From NCBI RefSeq assembly GCF_030704535.1, contig NC_081819.1, forward strand, positions 19,750,001 through 19,814,000: a stretch of 64,000 nt of DNA, written 5' to 3'. Below the pieces are notes generated by a model. That model was not told where the DNA came from. It saw only the letters and a program-made list of their open reading frames with translations, and did not search any database. Source of the stretch: Vitis vinifera (taxonomy: Eukaryota > Streptophyta > Magnoliopsida > Vitales > Vitaceae). Each line of letters starts with the position of its first letter. The stretch's first letter is position 1. Shown here in pieces: positions 35,159-47,514 of this stretch. A program made the translations under genes and the position numbers.

Positions 35159-38100
35159 TTATTTATAAAACTCTACAAAGAATAATTAAAAATATCTTTA
35201 AAAGTTATTTTCTATCCAAAATTTGTAAATATATTTTTTAAATTAGAAAACTATTTTTTGTTATAAAAAGTAAAAAACAGATTTTAAAAATAATTTTCAA
35301 ATAAGTCTCAAGATTTTGTTTTTTCAAAAATAAAAGACATGAAACACATTTGTATATCAAATGCTCTCAAGATAATTTAATTATTTTTAGTTATTTTTAT
35401 TTATATTTTAAAGAAATTTTTTAAGAAATAATTATATAAATATAAAGAATAACTTAAATAAAAAAAATGTTCCAAAAAAGACTAAAGTAAATTTTTAATT
35501 ATTTTCAAAAATATAAAAATATATAGAAAACAATTTTTAAAAAAGAAAGCAAAAAAAGAATATTTTGATAACATATTTTAATTATTTTTAAGGGTGTTTT
35601 AAAAAATAAAAGGATAAACAAAAAAAAAATTATTGAAAATAAAATGTTAAATGTAAAATTTACTTTTGAAAAATATTTAAAAACATAAAAAGGTAAGTTG
35701 AAAACATCTTAAGTTATCATTCTCCAATACACGAAAATATTTTTAAGTCAAGAATTGTTTTTAAAAAATAATTTCAAAAAACATTCTCAAAAAGATTCTT
35801 CAAGCTCTCAACTCACATTGACTAAAACAAAGTCAACGATGTATGTGAAGTTGACAATTTGACAAGGACTTAACAGAAAACACTTCTTTGAAATTGAACA
35901 TGGGTGCAATAGATGGTGGAGGAAGCAAACAACTGTCGCAGTTCAAACTCGTCCTTCCATTGAAGTTCAAGCTTTGATGATGCCATGTTGCCCAAAAGTT
36001 CAAACTTTAAACTACGCTACCAGCTAATGCACAACTGCCCTAACTACTCTTAACATCTTCCTCCAAGATTTTTCTATTTACTTCCAAACTAAAATCCCTA
36101 ATTTAAGTCCTTTAATATACTTTTAGATATGAAAATTAGTGTTTAAAGTCTCAATAAAAGTGTTTACTCTTAATCATGAACTTCGCACTCTCGAATATCG
36201 GTTATTTGTAGTCTGATAAAAATTATTTAATTAAAAATTTTAAAAAATAATATAATTAGCCTAAATGTAAAATTTGGGTTACACCCCAATGATGGAATTG
36301 GCATATCACCAGATTCACCACAACCACATTGGAAAATCTTTGAATGGGTTGCTTCTGTTTCTCCAAATCTAGAGCATGATCCAATTTTTGTTGTGGGGTA
36401 TCCAATATTGAAGGTGGAGAAGATGGTGGAGGTGGTGGGGGTGGTGGGGCTGTTCATTTGACTTATTGGCTCATTCCCTATCTAACCAGTAACCTCTCTC
36501 TCACTTCTTACCATTTTTCACTTTGAAAAATCTTGATTTATCTACCAAAATCTCGATTTAGGTACCTATCAATTTACTTTCAAGTTGGCTTTCAGTCATC
36601 CATCCAACTGTGCTACACAAAGCATGCTAAGCAACAACACTGTCATTTTCAGAATCAATTAAAGGGTGGTTGATAAAGATTTAGGAGAAGGTCAAGACCT
36701 AAAATATCCGTTGAGTTCTGCGTGGCTGTGATCCAATTCAATGATGGGGGTTAAGGGCCTTGAGGTGATGTGTCTATGACCAAGATGAGTAAAAAACAAG
36801 CATTGACCTATGCTTCTATGCTTTTAGAAATTATTTGGTCAAGTGGGTTAATCATTCCAAGTTTGGGAGGGCATTTTGGATGATAGAAAGAAGACCCAAA
36901 CATGAAATTCCAGGGAAGATCTGACCCACACAGAACTATATAGTTCCCAAGTGCCAAATATTTTCCTCCCTCACTGGATTTCCATCCTTTCAGTTTGCCC
37001 TGGCATGCTTAAGCTAAACTAGTCTGCAAGTTGTTTTAGATCATTGTTGAACAGAAGATACAGCATCAACCATTGTGTAAAACCTCCTCTTGTTACCTTT
37101 AATTTTTGGGGTTTTTGGAGAAAGTGTGTTGTAGTGCTGGCTGCCCTCCATTTCTTTAAATTAGTAGCTCATTTGGACTCTATTTCAGGCCCCCTAGAAG
37201 TGTAGCTCAACCTGGTGGATACCATTTCTGCGTACAAATAGGGATCAAAAAGAGGGTTCGAAGGCAAACAGTGATCCATCATTTTGGTCTTAGTAGAAAC
37301 TTCTCAGAAATTTGACATTGAATTCTAAGAAGACAAGCATTTGATGCAGAACCCCGCGTGCGCAACTTTGAAGCAGAAAAGGGGACATTGATGGATCATT
37401 GCTTTGGTGAGATCCCTTGGATTCCAGACACATTCTACAAACCCCAAAAAAAGGTAGTAGTGCAAAAGAAGGATTAAAATACGAATGGAATGCCCACTGA
37501 AAGTGAAAGATGAAAAGTTAAAGAGAAGATTATCTGGAAGAAAAGAGATAAGAGACACAACTTTTCTCCAATTAGTCCGATCTTGAAAAGTGTCAATCAT
37601 GAATCATGAACAAACAAAGAATTACAAGTTAAAATGGCCAAGCTATCCGAGCTTGCCATTTCTTCTTGACCAATCAATCTGGGGTTCAAAGATATAAAAT
37701 CAATCTTTCGAACCGATTACTGCTAATATAAACAAGAGGATGTCATTGGATGCTCTGCCTTCCTAGGCATAATCATCTGAGAATCAGTATGTAAGGTGGG
37801 ATCCAAAGCCAACCTTTAGTTTCCACCTTATGCGAATACAGAAATGAATATGGTTCTTACCCTAATTCTAACTACAGCTAAGACCCTCTATGTTCCTAAA
37901 CAAGACATGTATGATGATGAAGATTGCGACAATGACAGTATCCTTGAGCATGAATGGTGAATGACTTAATGACAGTTAGTAGATCGAGCCTTGTATCTCA
38001 AATGCGCTTTCGATGAATGAACAGTCTGATGCTGAATTCTTGGATTCCTCCTCTGGTTATTCTAGTTGATCAAGCATCCTTTTGTTTTGAATTAGTTACT

Positions 38101-38195
38101 TGATATGTTTTCCCTTTTCCTTTCTCCATTTGCTCTCCACACCTTTTTCATTCGTTAGCCATGTAAAAAGATGTAATTCCCCAGCACAATTTGAT
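35159..38195. other. Gene-poor region between the retrotransposon and the RRM gene
   Basis: AT-rich repeat-like DNA runs to about 35,800, with unique-looking sequence afterwards. The last few hundred bases should hold the 3' untranslated region of the RRM gene. No ORF here looks real. Confidence 0.5.
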
Positions 38196-39795
38196 TTAAG
38201 TTGATGAATCCTGTTCAGAAGTGGTTCCGGCGGTTTGAGAAGCACTAGCCCCTGTTCCAGCTGCTCCTGCTGTTGCTGTCACACCAGCTGCATTTTCCAT
38301 TTAATCAATCATTAATGTTGAATTAGGCATAGCATACTTGAAGAGACTAATCAATTGACATGAGGAACACTACATAATGGAAATGAGGATATTATTAGTG
38401 GCTCGAAATACAACCTGTGCTTGTGGCTGCTCCAGCAACTGGAGGAAGCGATAGAATCCCTGCAGAACTATAGTGCTGAGGCAAATATGGATACTGCATC
38501 ACCTGGGGATATTGAACGCCAAAACCATTACCTTGACTACTCTGGGCATATTGAGCATAATATGGATAGAAATTGTGAAAAATCCCTGGTGGCCCTGTTG
38601 CTCCAGTGGTGTAGTAAGGTGAGAATTGTTGACCTCCATAGACACTGTAAAAGTTCTACAACAAAGCAATCAAATTTGACTTAGCAATGGAACAATGAAA
38701 TTGGTATGCAGCCAGCCTAGGCTAATTGTATACACGCACACATCAAAAAAAGAACTAACCATGGGGTACATGGAATCTTGTGAATATCCGGTGTACCTGA
38801 AGAGATCAGTAGGGAATAAGATGCAGAAAAGAGGAATAAAGCATTGACCTTTACATACATAAATTTCTTTTTTCTGTGATTTTCTTGCCTACCCATAAGT
38901 TGAATAAGGGAATGCATATTGACTAGTGGGTTGATGAAAATATGTAGACGAGGAGCCATGATAAGCAGGTGGAGCCACTAACCCTGGTGCTGGCCTAAAC
39001 CTTCCTGCACCTGCAAATTTCATATATTCTAGGGTTTAGATTCCAATTTCAGTTTGGAATCTGATAAGTATTCAGCATTTATATCAGAATGGGGTAGAAT
39101 CAGAGATGAAAATTTCAAATGATATTCATTGTTCCAAAAGAAACAAAGCACATCAAGGGTTGATAACACATTATCCAACAATGCTCATTGGTTCATTGTG
39201 TCAAGAGCCAACACTAGCTGAACATTCATCAAAGGATCATCAACTTGAAAACAAGGAACAGTGAGATTGATACATGACATTGTGAATGAAAATTTGGGGG
39301 AAAAGGAGGAGAAAAAGAGATAAGCACCATGTTGAGGAGTGGGAGGACGAGTCTTGTGTGCTCCGAGTGATGCAAGATTGCAGTTTGCCCTCCTTCCATC
39401 TATTACAGGAGATGGGTTCTGACATGCCCTCATGGCTGCATCTGGATCCTTGAATGTAACCTGATAAAAACACATATCATTGAAAAACCCCCCACCGCTT
39501 ATCACAAGGAAAAGGGGAGAAAGGGAGAAAGGGAGGAAGAAAGGGAGGGAGAAAGAGAGAAAAAAAATGGTTGGAGAAATGGGCTTACAAAACCATAACC
39601 CTTGGATCTCCCTGTATTTTTATCAGTGATAACAACAGCTTCCTGGATCTCTCCAAACTGCTCAAAATAACGCCTCATGGTATCTCTCTGAGTCTCCCAA
39701 GCCAATCCACCAACAAATATTTTGGTATAGGTGGTGTCATTGAACTGGCCAGCATTGGTTCCCCCCACCATCTGAAATTGCCTTGGTTGAGACAT
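38196..39795 (-). CDS. Single-RRM RNA-binding protein (RBM24/ARP1-like)
   Basis: Six coding exons (39589-39795, 39328-39460, 38893-39010, 38760-38796, 38415-38655, 38196-38287) stay in frame and give 275 residues. One RRM lies at about 24-100, with RNP2 IFVGGL at 26-31 and RNP1 KGYGFVTF at 65-72, so RNA binding is expected. After the RRM the conserved block [20 protein letters not shown] is typical of this plant family, which includes the ABA-regulated RNA-binding protein ARP1 in Arabidopsis. The C-terminal half is rich in Tyr, Gln, Pro, Ser and Gly ([15 protein letters not shown]), likely disordered and of the prion-like kind. Exon 4 is only 37 bases. I cannot assign an RNA target or name the exact orthologue. 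Confidence 0.92.
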
Positions 39796-40536
39796 GAAAC
39801 ACAAGACTCCAAACAAAACCAATCAACAGAGAGAGAATGGGGAAAAACCCAGAACAAAAAAACCAGCAACCCCTTTTTCTCAGAAGCCAAACACAGAGAA
39901 GGAAAAAGAAAGAAAATGGAGATAACAAAAAAAGTCAATAAAAAGGGGGTTTGATGATCATCACATCAATCAACCCCAACAATATCTTCTTTCTCTCATA
40001 AACTCGTGCACTTGTTCTTCTGTATCTTCTTCCTCTTGTTGTTTTTCTATTACTATAACTGCCACTTTTTCACAATACCACCTCCTCAGATTCCTCAACA
40101 ACGATACCCGTAACGAGAAAATCATTACTGTTGAGGGTGGAAAGGAATGAGAGACCAAAGAAAATAAAGAAGACCCAACACAAAATTTATATTTAAAATT
40201 TGTACACACAAGCAACAGAGATATAGAATCATACAATATGATATTCAAAAATAATAATGATAATAAACAAATAAAATTGGGAAAACAGAGAGACAGAAAA
40301 GCTGCTGGTGGGTACCCACAAGAACAGTAGGGTAAAGGTGTCCAATGAAAATTTAAGACCGACCTTTTTCGCTGTATCAGCACTTTCTATATACTGATAT
40401 ATATTTGTGGTGGGTTTTGCATTGCATCTGCTTCGCTGTATTCAACCTTCTTCTCTCTCCTCTCTCTCTCTCTCTCTCTTACTGTTCCATGATCTGTTAA
40501 TGGCCTTTGTGGGGTTCTGGGATGATACCCCTTGAC

Positions 40537-40570
<34 letters not shown>

Positions 40571-40600
40571 CTATTATCCTATTTGGCTCCGTTCAACTCT
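39796..40600 (-). promoter_or_regulatory. RRM gene leader and promoter, with CT/GA tracts
   Basis: Upstream of the RRM gene, CT-rich microsatellites occur at about 40451-40480 and 40535-40570; these are GA tracts on the gene strand. GA-rich tracts are common in plant leaders and core promoters. ORFs here are low-complexity and not taken as genes. Confidence 0.4.
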
Positions 40601-41502
40601 TCCTCTCTGCAGCTGCAGCCATTCTCTTAACCGAAAAAGTACAGGCAATGAGGTTGTGTTTGGTGGGCCAAAACCCTCAAAATTCTCTTAGTATTAATTA
40701 GGGCACCAAACTGGGTACCCCAGACGATTATGGCTCTTCATAACCCAAAAAACCTAATTCATACAAACGTCGTCTTCTTCTTCCTCTTCCCATTTTAACA
40801 CTTGGGTCCCTCTAATTTAAGTCTGTGGGGATAACAAAACATCATAGTTCTGAAAATTTTGAGATAATCCCATATGGCTTCGCCCCCACTAACCCCAAAC
40901 CCAAATTAGAATTCGAAAAGAAAAAGAAAAAGAAAACCAGTGGTAAGCGTGGTAAGCGGCGTCTATGGTGGTCAAAATCGAAGGGGTGGAGAGAGAAAAA
41001 GGAAGGGTAAATTGGATCCACCAGATATAATTAAGACTCTGAAACAGAATCATGACCGTCGCTACCACACAACGGCTTTGGACTGTCCAAGAGTTCGGTC
41101 AAACCTGTCCTTTTTCTTCAAAAATATTTTATTAATTAATTTATCTTTTTCTCAATTTTATTTATTTATTTATTCCTCCTCTCTTCTATTATTTTATTCC
41201 CCTTTTCCCCCCTCTTGTCGGCTCCCCTGGCGGCTACTTGGCTGGCTCCTCTTCACTTCACATGCGGAATGTCACGTGTCTGCAGGCAAATTTTGAATTG
41301 AAAATAATTCTAAAAAAAATTTATTTACCGAAAAATAAACTGAAAAAAAATAAACATTTTTGTATTTTAAATTTCTTGCTTAAAGTTGAAGTTTAAATTA
41401 TAATTTTTAAAGGATAATATTCATAATATAAATTTTTTATTAAATTAAAAAGCTTATTATATAAATTAAAATAAAGTTTCTACTAATAAATAATATTTTA
41501 TA

Positions 41503-41544
<42 letters not shown>

Positions 41545-42772
41545 TAGTGAGGTTTTATTTAATAAATTGATCAAATAAATCCAAAAAAAAATTATTAATC
41601 TTAAAAGAATTTTTAATTTTTGAGAAGTCATTCCAAATAGGAATAGGTATGAAGTTTATGGATATTTTCCACCTGTGGGGCAATGTACAAGTGAAATCCA
41701 AGTGGGACCCATTTTTTCAGGAGGGAGCAGGGCCCTAAAATTTAGAGGATTGCCCATATTGAGAATGGTACCTTTGGCTGAGCCACTAATTCAGACTAAT
41801 TTTGTTACTTCTAATTAATTTAATTGCTCCTCATTTTCAAGATTTTAGGGAGGTTGAGTGGTAATTCTAAAATTAATTTTTGAGATTCAATTCTAATTAT
41901 TTTTAGGAATATAATTTTCTTAAAAACATGAAAAAAAAATAGTTTTTCAATACTAAATTCTTAATAAATATGGATTCTTTTATATATATATATATATATA
42001 TAATATTATATTATATATAATAGTTTTTAAGTTGATAAATTATTATAAAATTATATTTCCTTATAAAATAAGGTAAATTAGTTTAAATTTTTCTATAAAT
42101 ATTTTAGACCATGAAGAAAAAGAGTTATAAGATTAAGGCAAGTTTGTAGAGGTTATACAAAAGTTGACTTGTGATTCCAAGTGTGGATACAAAGAGTGGT
42201 CATAATAAGTATGATTTTTTTTTTTGGTAAAAAATATTGTATATAATATTTATTAAGTGGATATATTATTGTAATATTAGATTTTCTTATAAAATAAGAA
42301 AATTTGTGAGAAATGTCTTTATAGATATTTTTAAATCGTGAAAAAGTCATGAGATGAAAATGTACTTGTAAAAACCTTACGAGATGGATAAAAATATAAG
42401 AAAGAATGAGAGATACTCTTGAAGCAAGGGGTTTCCTAATATAAGATATTTTAAGAATCCAATAATTATATTTAATTTCATCATTAATGATATATTGAAA
42501 ATATTATCTCTCATCTATGAATATGAACATGATTGACTGAATCACATTAAAATCCCGTATAATATTGTGTTGATTGTTTTACTTTTATATTATTGAACTA
42601 ATATTATTTGTATTAAAGTTTTGACAGAGTTAACATATGATATCAAAATTTTTAAAATATTTTCATTTTCTTAAAATTTTCTTATATATAAATCAAGTTT
42701 GTCATAAAAGTAATGGTTTTTGAAAAAAGATTCTAAATCTAAATGTCCTTAAAAAATTATTCATAAATCTAA
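40601..42772. other. Gene-poor AT-rich region with TA microsatellites
   Basis: A (TA)n run lies at about 41506-41540 and a shorter one at 41981-42002. I see no convincing gene. Confidence 0.5.
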
Positions 42773-43094
42773 GCTATGTTTGGTTCCGGAAAGTACAAAG
42801 GAAAGAAAAAAAATACTAAGGAAAATGATTTTCTCATGTTTGGTTGTCCTATGAAAAATATCAAAGAAAATCAAATATAATTAAAACTAATTAAAAACTT
42901 ATGTATTTTTAAATTATTTAATCTTTATATTGATAGTTAAAATAAATAAAATGAGTTTGAAGTAACAAAAAAAATAATTTATCAATTTTTAATCTATTTT
43001 TTTATTTTCCTTCATTTTTTCTTTCCTTCTACTTTTTCTTTGTATTTTCTTTCCCTTGCATTTTTCCTCAAATTTTCCGGGAACCAAACATAGC
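42773..43094. mobile_element. MITE with terminal inverted repeats GCTATGTTTGGTTCC
   Basis: The left end GCTATGTTTGGTTCCGGAAA and the inverted right end GCTATGTTTGGTTCCCGGAA agree over about 20 bases with one inserted C. The element is 322 bp, AT-rich and has no ORF. The target duplication is unclear, so the superfamily is open. A diverged relative is at 58361-58615. Confidence 0.75.
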
Positions 43095-46000
43095 AAGTGT
43101 TTTCTTATCATCATCAACAATCATATGAATGCTTATGTAAGGAAACGAGGAGTACAATAGCATGAAATTGGGCCTATGAAAAATCATGAAAAACTGCCAA
43201 GAAAAGGCAAAAGACAGAGAGGGGTGAGTCGTGGGGGTTGGGGGGGCCAAGCACAAGTCCAGAAGCAAGCCAAGCCGAGTGGGGGAAGTGGAAAAGTTTA
43301 GGAAAAGGGACATAAGAAAATGTGAATGTGGCCTGCATCGTACTATCTACACATGAAGGCTGCAAAACCAGGCAGAGGTCAGAACCCCAGCACATGCCTT
43401 GCCCACAGGCACTGCCTCCCATTATTTTCCCTTAAATATACATTTCTGCCTTCCCCTCTCCTCCTCTTCCCCTTCCATTTTTGGGCCCCCCTTCCACGCC
43501 CTTTGATGCCCCTTTTTCCACCCCATCAAACGGTCTCCATTCCACCACCGTGCTCTCTTCTGTGTGAGTGAGTCGAGTCTCTGCAAGTCCCTTGGTTGGT
43601 CGGCCCTGCATGTGATCAGTGACTGGAGAAGCTCACTGTAACGTGGCCAGACTTGTCCCCTTCCCCACCTGCCATACCCATTCCATCTATTTTTATTACT
43701 AGTCCTAAAGTTCTTGACTGGACCACTTTTTTTTTTTTTTTTTCCTTACATATATATTTATAAATAAATAAAAGATACCTTGGGATAAAATTATTTATTC
43801 TTCCCAATTCCTCACTCTCCCATGACCTTTTCCTTTGAAATATTAGTCAAACCAATTGTACTAAGTACAAAAGTAAGAGTGTTGTGTGGATTAACAAACG
43901 TTAATATAAGATATCCAGACAAGTATAATTATACTACACCTCTAGAAGATGACTTCCTATCTTGGCTTAAAATAATATATAAAAATTATAAAATTAATTA
44001 CAAAATTTATAAATATTTTATAAAAAAATTTTCCATTATTTTGTGAAATGTGTGAATTCATAGAAACCATATATTTTTTTAGGAAAATCCAATCAAATCC
44101 CTTTCTCGTCATTGAAAAAGTTATTTTAATCTTCCAAAATTTTCAAGATTATATGATTGATTTCTATCTTCAAACCAAATGATACAATGTCTGTCAAATG
44201 GTTGAAAAATTGATTTGTTGAATTCTTCAAATTAATGGAAGATTCAAATTAAATTTTGATGGTTCAAGAAAATAAAAGAGCTTCAGAATGTGTAATTAGA
44301 GACTTTAACAATATTATAAAAATGACTACAAGTAAGCATAGAGATAATGTTTTAATAATTATTACAAAATATATGACTTTAATATATGACATGTTAACTA
44401 TAAAAAATAATGAATTCTTAAACCTTGAAATTGAGATAGTCGAAAATAGTTATAAATTATTATAATAAAAAGAGTAATATTCCTAGTTCTATTATGTTAT
44501 TAATGGAAGATATTTAAAAGTTATCTTAGAATTTAAATATTTATGATTGTCGTGATATTTATAGGGAAGTAATTAGAACATCAGAATATTTTATTAAGAA
44601 AAATATATATAATTTAAAATCAATCATTTGATGGTTAAATTCCCCAAATATGTTAGAAATTTTAGTTTTGAAGATTATTGTGAGTCATCTTTCAATTGTA
44701 TTTATAGGTTTTTTACTTCATTGTCTCCCTTCATAATTTTTTTTTAAATTTTAAATTTTTTAATAAAATGATAAATCAATTCAAAAAAATATAAAGCAAT
44801 GTGAAATGCAATGAGTGGGTTTTTGGTTAGTAGATGGCATGCATTTAATTATTGTTGTTTTTCTAAAAGTTTTATTAACTTTAAACACATGCTTTTCACA
44901 TTTCATTGGATGACTAAAAATCCAAATTACTTCAAATATAAGAAGTTAAGATGGCTGAGACCAACCCATCTCAAGAAGAATGCTATGATTGGAGTAGATA
45001 AAAGCATTTACTTTAAAAGGCTGAAATGTGAAGTCCAATACGTCCGGAGACAAACCCACTTAGCAACCGATTCCATGTCCAACCATGTTACACTATTTTT
45101 GGCTTGTGTACCAACTCATCACCCTCTTTGTTTAAACCAGAGAAATGGACTCATTCTCAATTGGGCATGGAAGCCATTTATGATGATGATGGTTTGTGGT
45201 TGTGGTAGAACTAGACTGCCCTTTGAAGGTGGAACCAACTGGTTGAGTTGAGTTGTTCCATTTCGATAATGATAGTTGGTATTGTGTATGGTATCCGGTG
45301 ATTATGACACTGTGCTGTACTTGATCTTTCTTTCGTTCATCATCAATGTGGACCCAAACCAAAATGGGGTTCTAATATTAAGTTCTTGTACTTGGTTGTT
45401 GGAAGTTCTAAATTGCAGCCCTTGGGTTGGTTCATTTCCTCATTCCACTCCACATGATATTGAATCAAGCCGATCAAAAGAGCAGTTTTTGACACTTAAA
45501 AGGAACGACTCATCTGACATTAAAACTTGATGGTTGTTGTAGCAGGACAACGACTACGAGAATATAAAAACATTATAATATAAAGGTTTTGAAGGTTTAG
45601 TAAATGTTTTGGACCTGATCGCATCACTTGTGGTATTTGATTTGATACCATTAGTATTAGAGATGTGACTCTAAATGTCATGATCATGTTAGTGAGCAAC
45701 GTCTTTACAAAATTCTAATTTTCATTTTGAGTAAGTATCAAGTCCATTTTTGTGGGCTTTGGAGAATTCTTGAGAAAATTATGAATCATGGATACACGGC
45801 CCTTTCCATATAAAATCTATTGCTCATACAATTTGAGACCCTCATTGCAGTTGACAGGATACTAAGGCCAACCCCGGTCAAACAATATTTAGAGCTCATT
45901 TTGGGCCAAGCCCATCTAACTTCAGCCCAGCCCATTATGCTTGGGAGTTGGGCCAACCCTAAATGTATGAACATGGGTGGATTTTGGACCAGCCCATCTG

Positions 46001-47184
46001 TCAGTTTTTCTAGCTTTTTCAACATTCAAGGTCAAGACCCTGGATTGGATTTGACTATGTACAATTCTGAATTCAATTCCACATTCAAACTTAATTTCAG
46101 AATTCAACCCATTTTGAGACATTGCCCTACTGCCTCTAATATTACATTTAAAAAAAAATAAAAATAAAATTATCATTTCAATACCACCATGCCTTTTTTT
46201 TTTCTTTTTCTCTAAAGTTTAACATGTGTTCTTTGTATGAAGAAAAGTTCAAATCGCATCCAAAAAAGTGTCATCTTTCCAATTTCTTATGGGACAAAAT
46301 TCATGCTTTCTAAAAAGGCAAAGTATAGAAAGATCAAATAAAGAGAAAACAAAGAAAGTGACGAGGAAGAGGTTGATACATTGCACACCCTCTCAATAAT
46401 AATAATTAAAACCCTACTTTTCCTTTTGTCTTTTTTTAAATACAATCGAAGGTCAATGTTAAGGGTGATATATATCAATCAATCCCTCCTTCCTTTTCTT
46501 TTGTCTTTTTTAAAGACAATTGAAGGTCAATGTTAAGGTTTCAAACTAAAGCTAAATTTTCAAGCCCACCAAATTGTGTATGTTAATCCTAGCTCTTATC
46601 TGGAACGTTCAAAGTGCTCATTTCATTTTCTTTCCTCTGATTTCTCTCATCCTCAAATTTCATCTCGTTACCCATTATCATTTCTGATAAGAGGAGGTTT
46701 TGATTTCCATGAAAATGGGTTGTGTATGAATGAAAAATCCCTTTTCCATCGTTCCAAACATCCCAAAAATGTTATCTTCATCCTCACAGATCACTCTAAC
46801 GTCACCATTTTTTTACAGGAAGAAAAGCAAAATAAAACAGAAGTAGAGAAAGAAAACAGATGAGAATGGTGATGAGGAGGAAGGAAGATGAAGATATTAT
46901 TCAGTAGACAGGCTTATATACATGTCCATGGTGCTAACAAAGATCAAAATGACACACCCATTTATTTCTTTTTCATGTCTTACATATTGAACTACCATTG
47001 ATTTTCTTAAAGCTTAAAGCTTCTCAGTGCAACTCATGACCACACGTGGAGAGATACACCGACAGAGGCGCGCGACTCCTTCCTGCTGAAAGAACCTCTG
47101 ATACCACGTCGAATTACCATTTTTTTCTAAAAGTTTAAGCTCGTAAAATTTGAGTTCAATATGCATATCGTGCTCTCTTTAACA
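43095..47184. other. Gene-poor region, no gene recognised
   Basis: Short ORFs here are AT-rich or low-complexity. A direct duplication of about 45 bp (AAGGTCAATGTTAAGG-containing) lies at 46418-46463 and 46490-46539. Isolated fragments resembling initiator-tRNA primer sites occur near 45645 and 47096. Confidence 0.45.
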
Positions 47185-47514
47185 TTACGAACACTTATCA
47201 TCATCTTCCTCCTCACGGATAGAATTCAGCTGCACAGATTTGTTCTCTGCATGGTTGGGCATCATCAGATCACCACAGGCCACAACTCGAGCCTGGTACC
47301 TACCTTTGGACAACTCGCTCATAATCAAACGCCCCATCTCCGAGCTGCCCTTGCTCGAATCCACGCTCGCCATCAACTCCTTGAGCTCCCCCGTCGTCAT
47401 CCTCACCTTAATCCTCACCCCACTGGCACTCGCAGTCGGTATCTTCTTCCACCCTTGCTCTTCATGGCTCAATGGATGAACAGCCTGCTGCATCATGCCA
47501 AAGAAATTCCCCAT
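47185..47514 (-). CDS. Small MGN-start protein of unknown function
   Basis: This is an intronless ORF of 109 residues from the ATG at 47514. An upstream in-frame ATG at 47643 would add 43 residues that look unlike protein. I prefer MGNFFGMMQQAV because MGNxxx is a good N-myristoylation start, shared by many small plant signalling proteins. Residues about 30-60 (VRIKVRMTTGELKELMASVD) look like the conserved core of small plant proteins in which a basic strand is followed by a TxxELxxLM helix. The C-terminus is acidic (REEEDDDKCS). I do not recognise a named family with certainty. Likely a membrane-associated small protein, by inference from the start only. Confidence 0.65.
   Translation of the reverse strand: MGNFFGMMQQAVHPLSHEEQGWKKIPTASASGVRIKVRMTTGELKELMASVDSSKGSSEMGRLIMSELSKGRYQARVVACGDLMMPNHAENKSVQLNSIREEEDDDKCS

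Noticed and set aside
39970..40383. 137-codon minus-strand ORF in the RRM gene leader
   Set aside because: It lies in the 5' region of the RRM gene, is Leu/Ser/Cys-rich without domain signals, and has no splice or start support.
43560..43680. TGGAGAAGC stretch resembling the start of miR164
   Set aside because: Only nine bases match and no hairpin with a complementary arm is visible.
44811..45251. 146-codon + strand ORF in AT-rich intergenic DNA
   Set aside because: The translation looks random and I recognised no domain.
45610..45690. GATACCATTAGTATTAGAG, like a primer binding site of an LTR element
   Set aside because: No LTR-like block could be found beside it. It may be chance or too decayed.
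47040..47180. CCTCTGATACCACGTCGAATTACC, like a reverse initiator primer site with LTR end
   Set aside because: Only one short block and no second LTR; too little to call an element.
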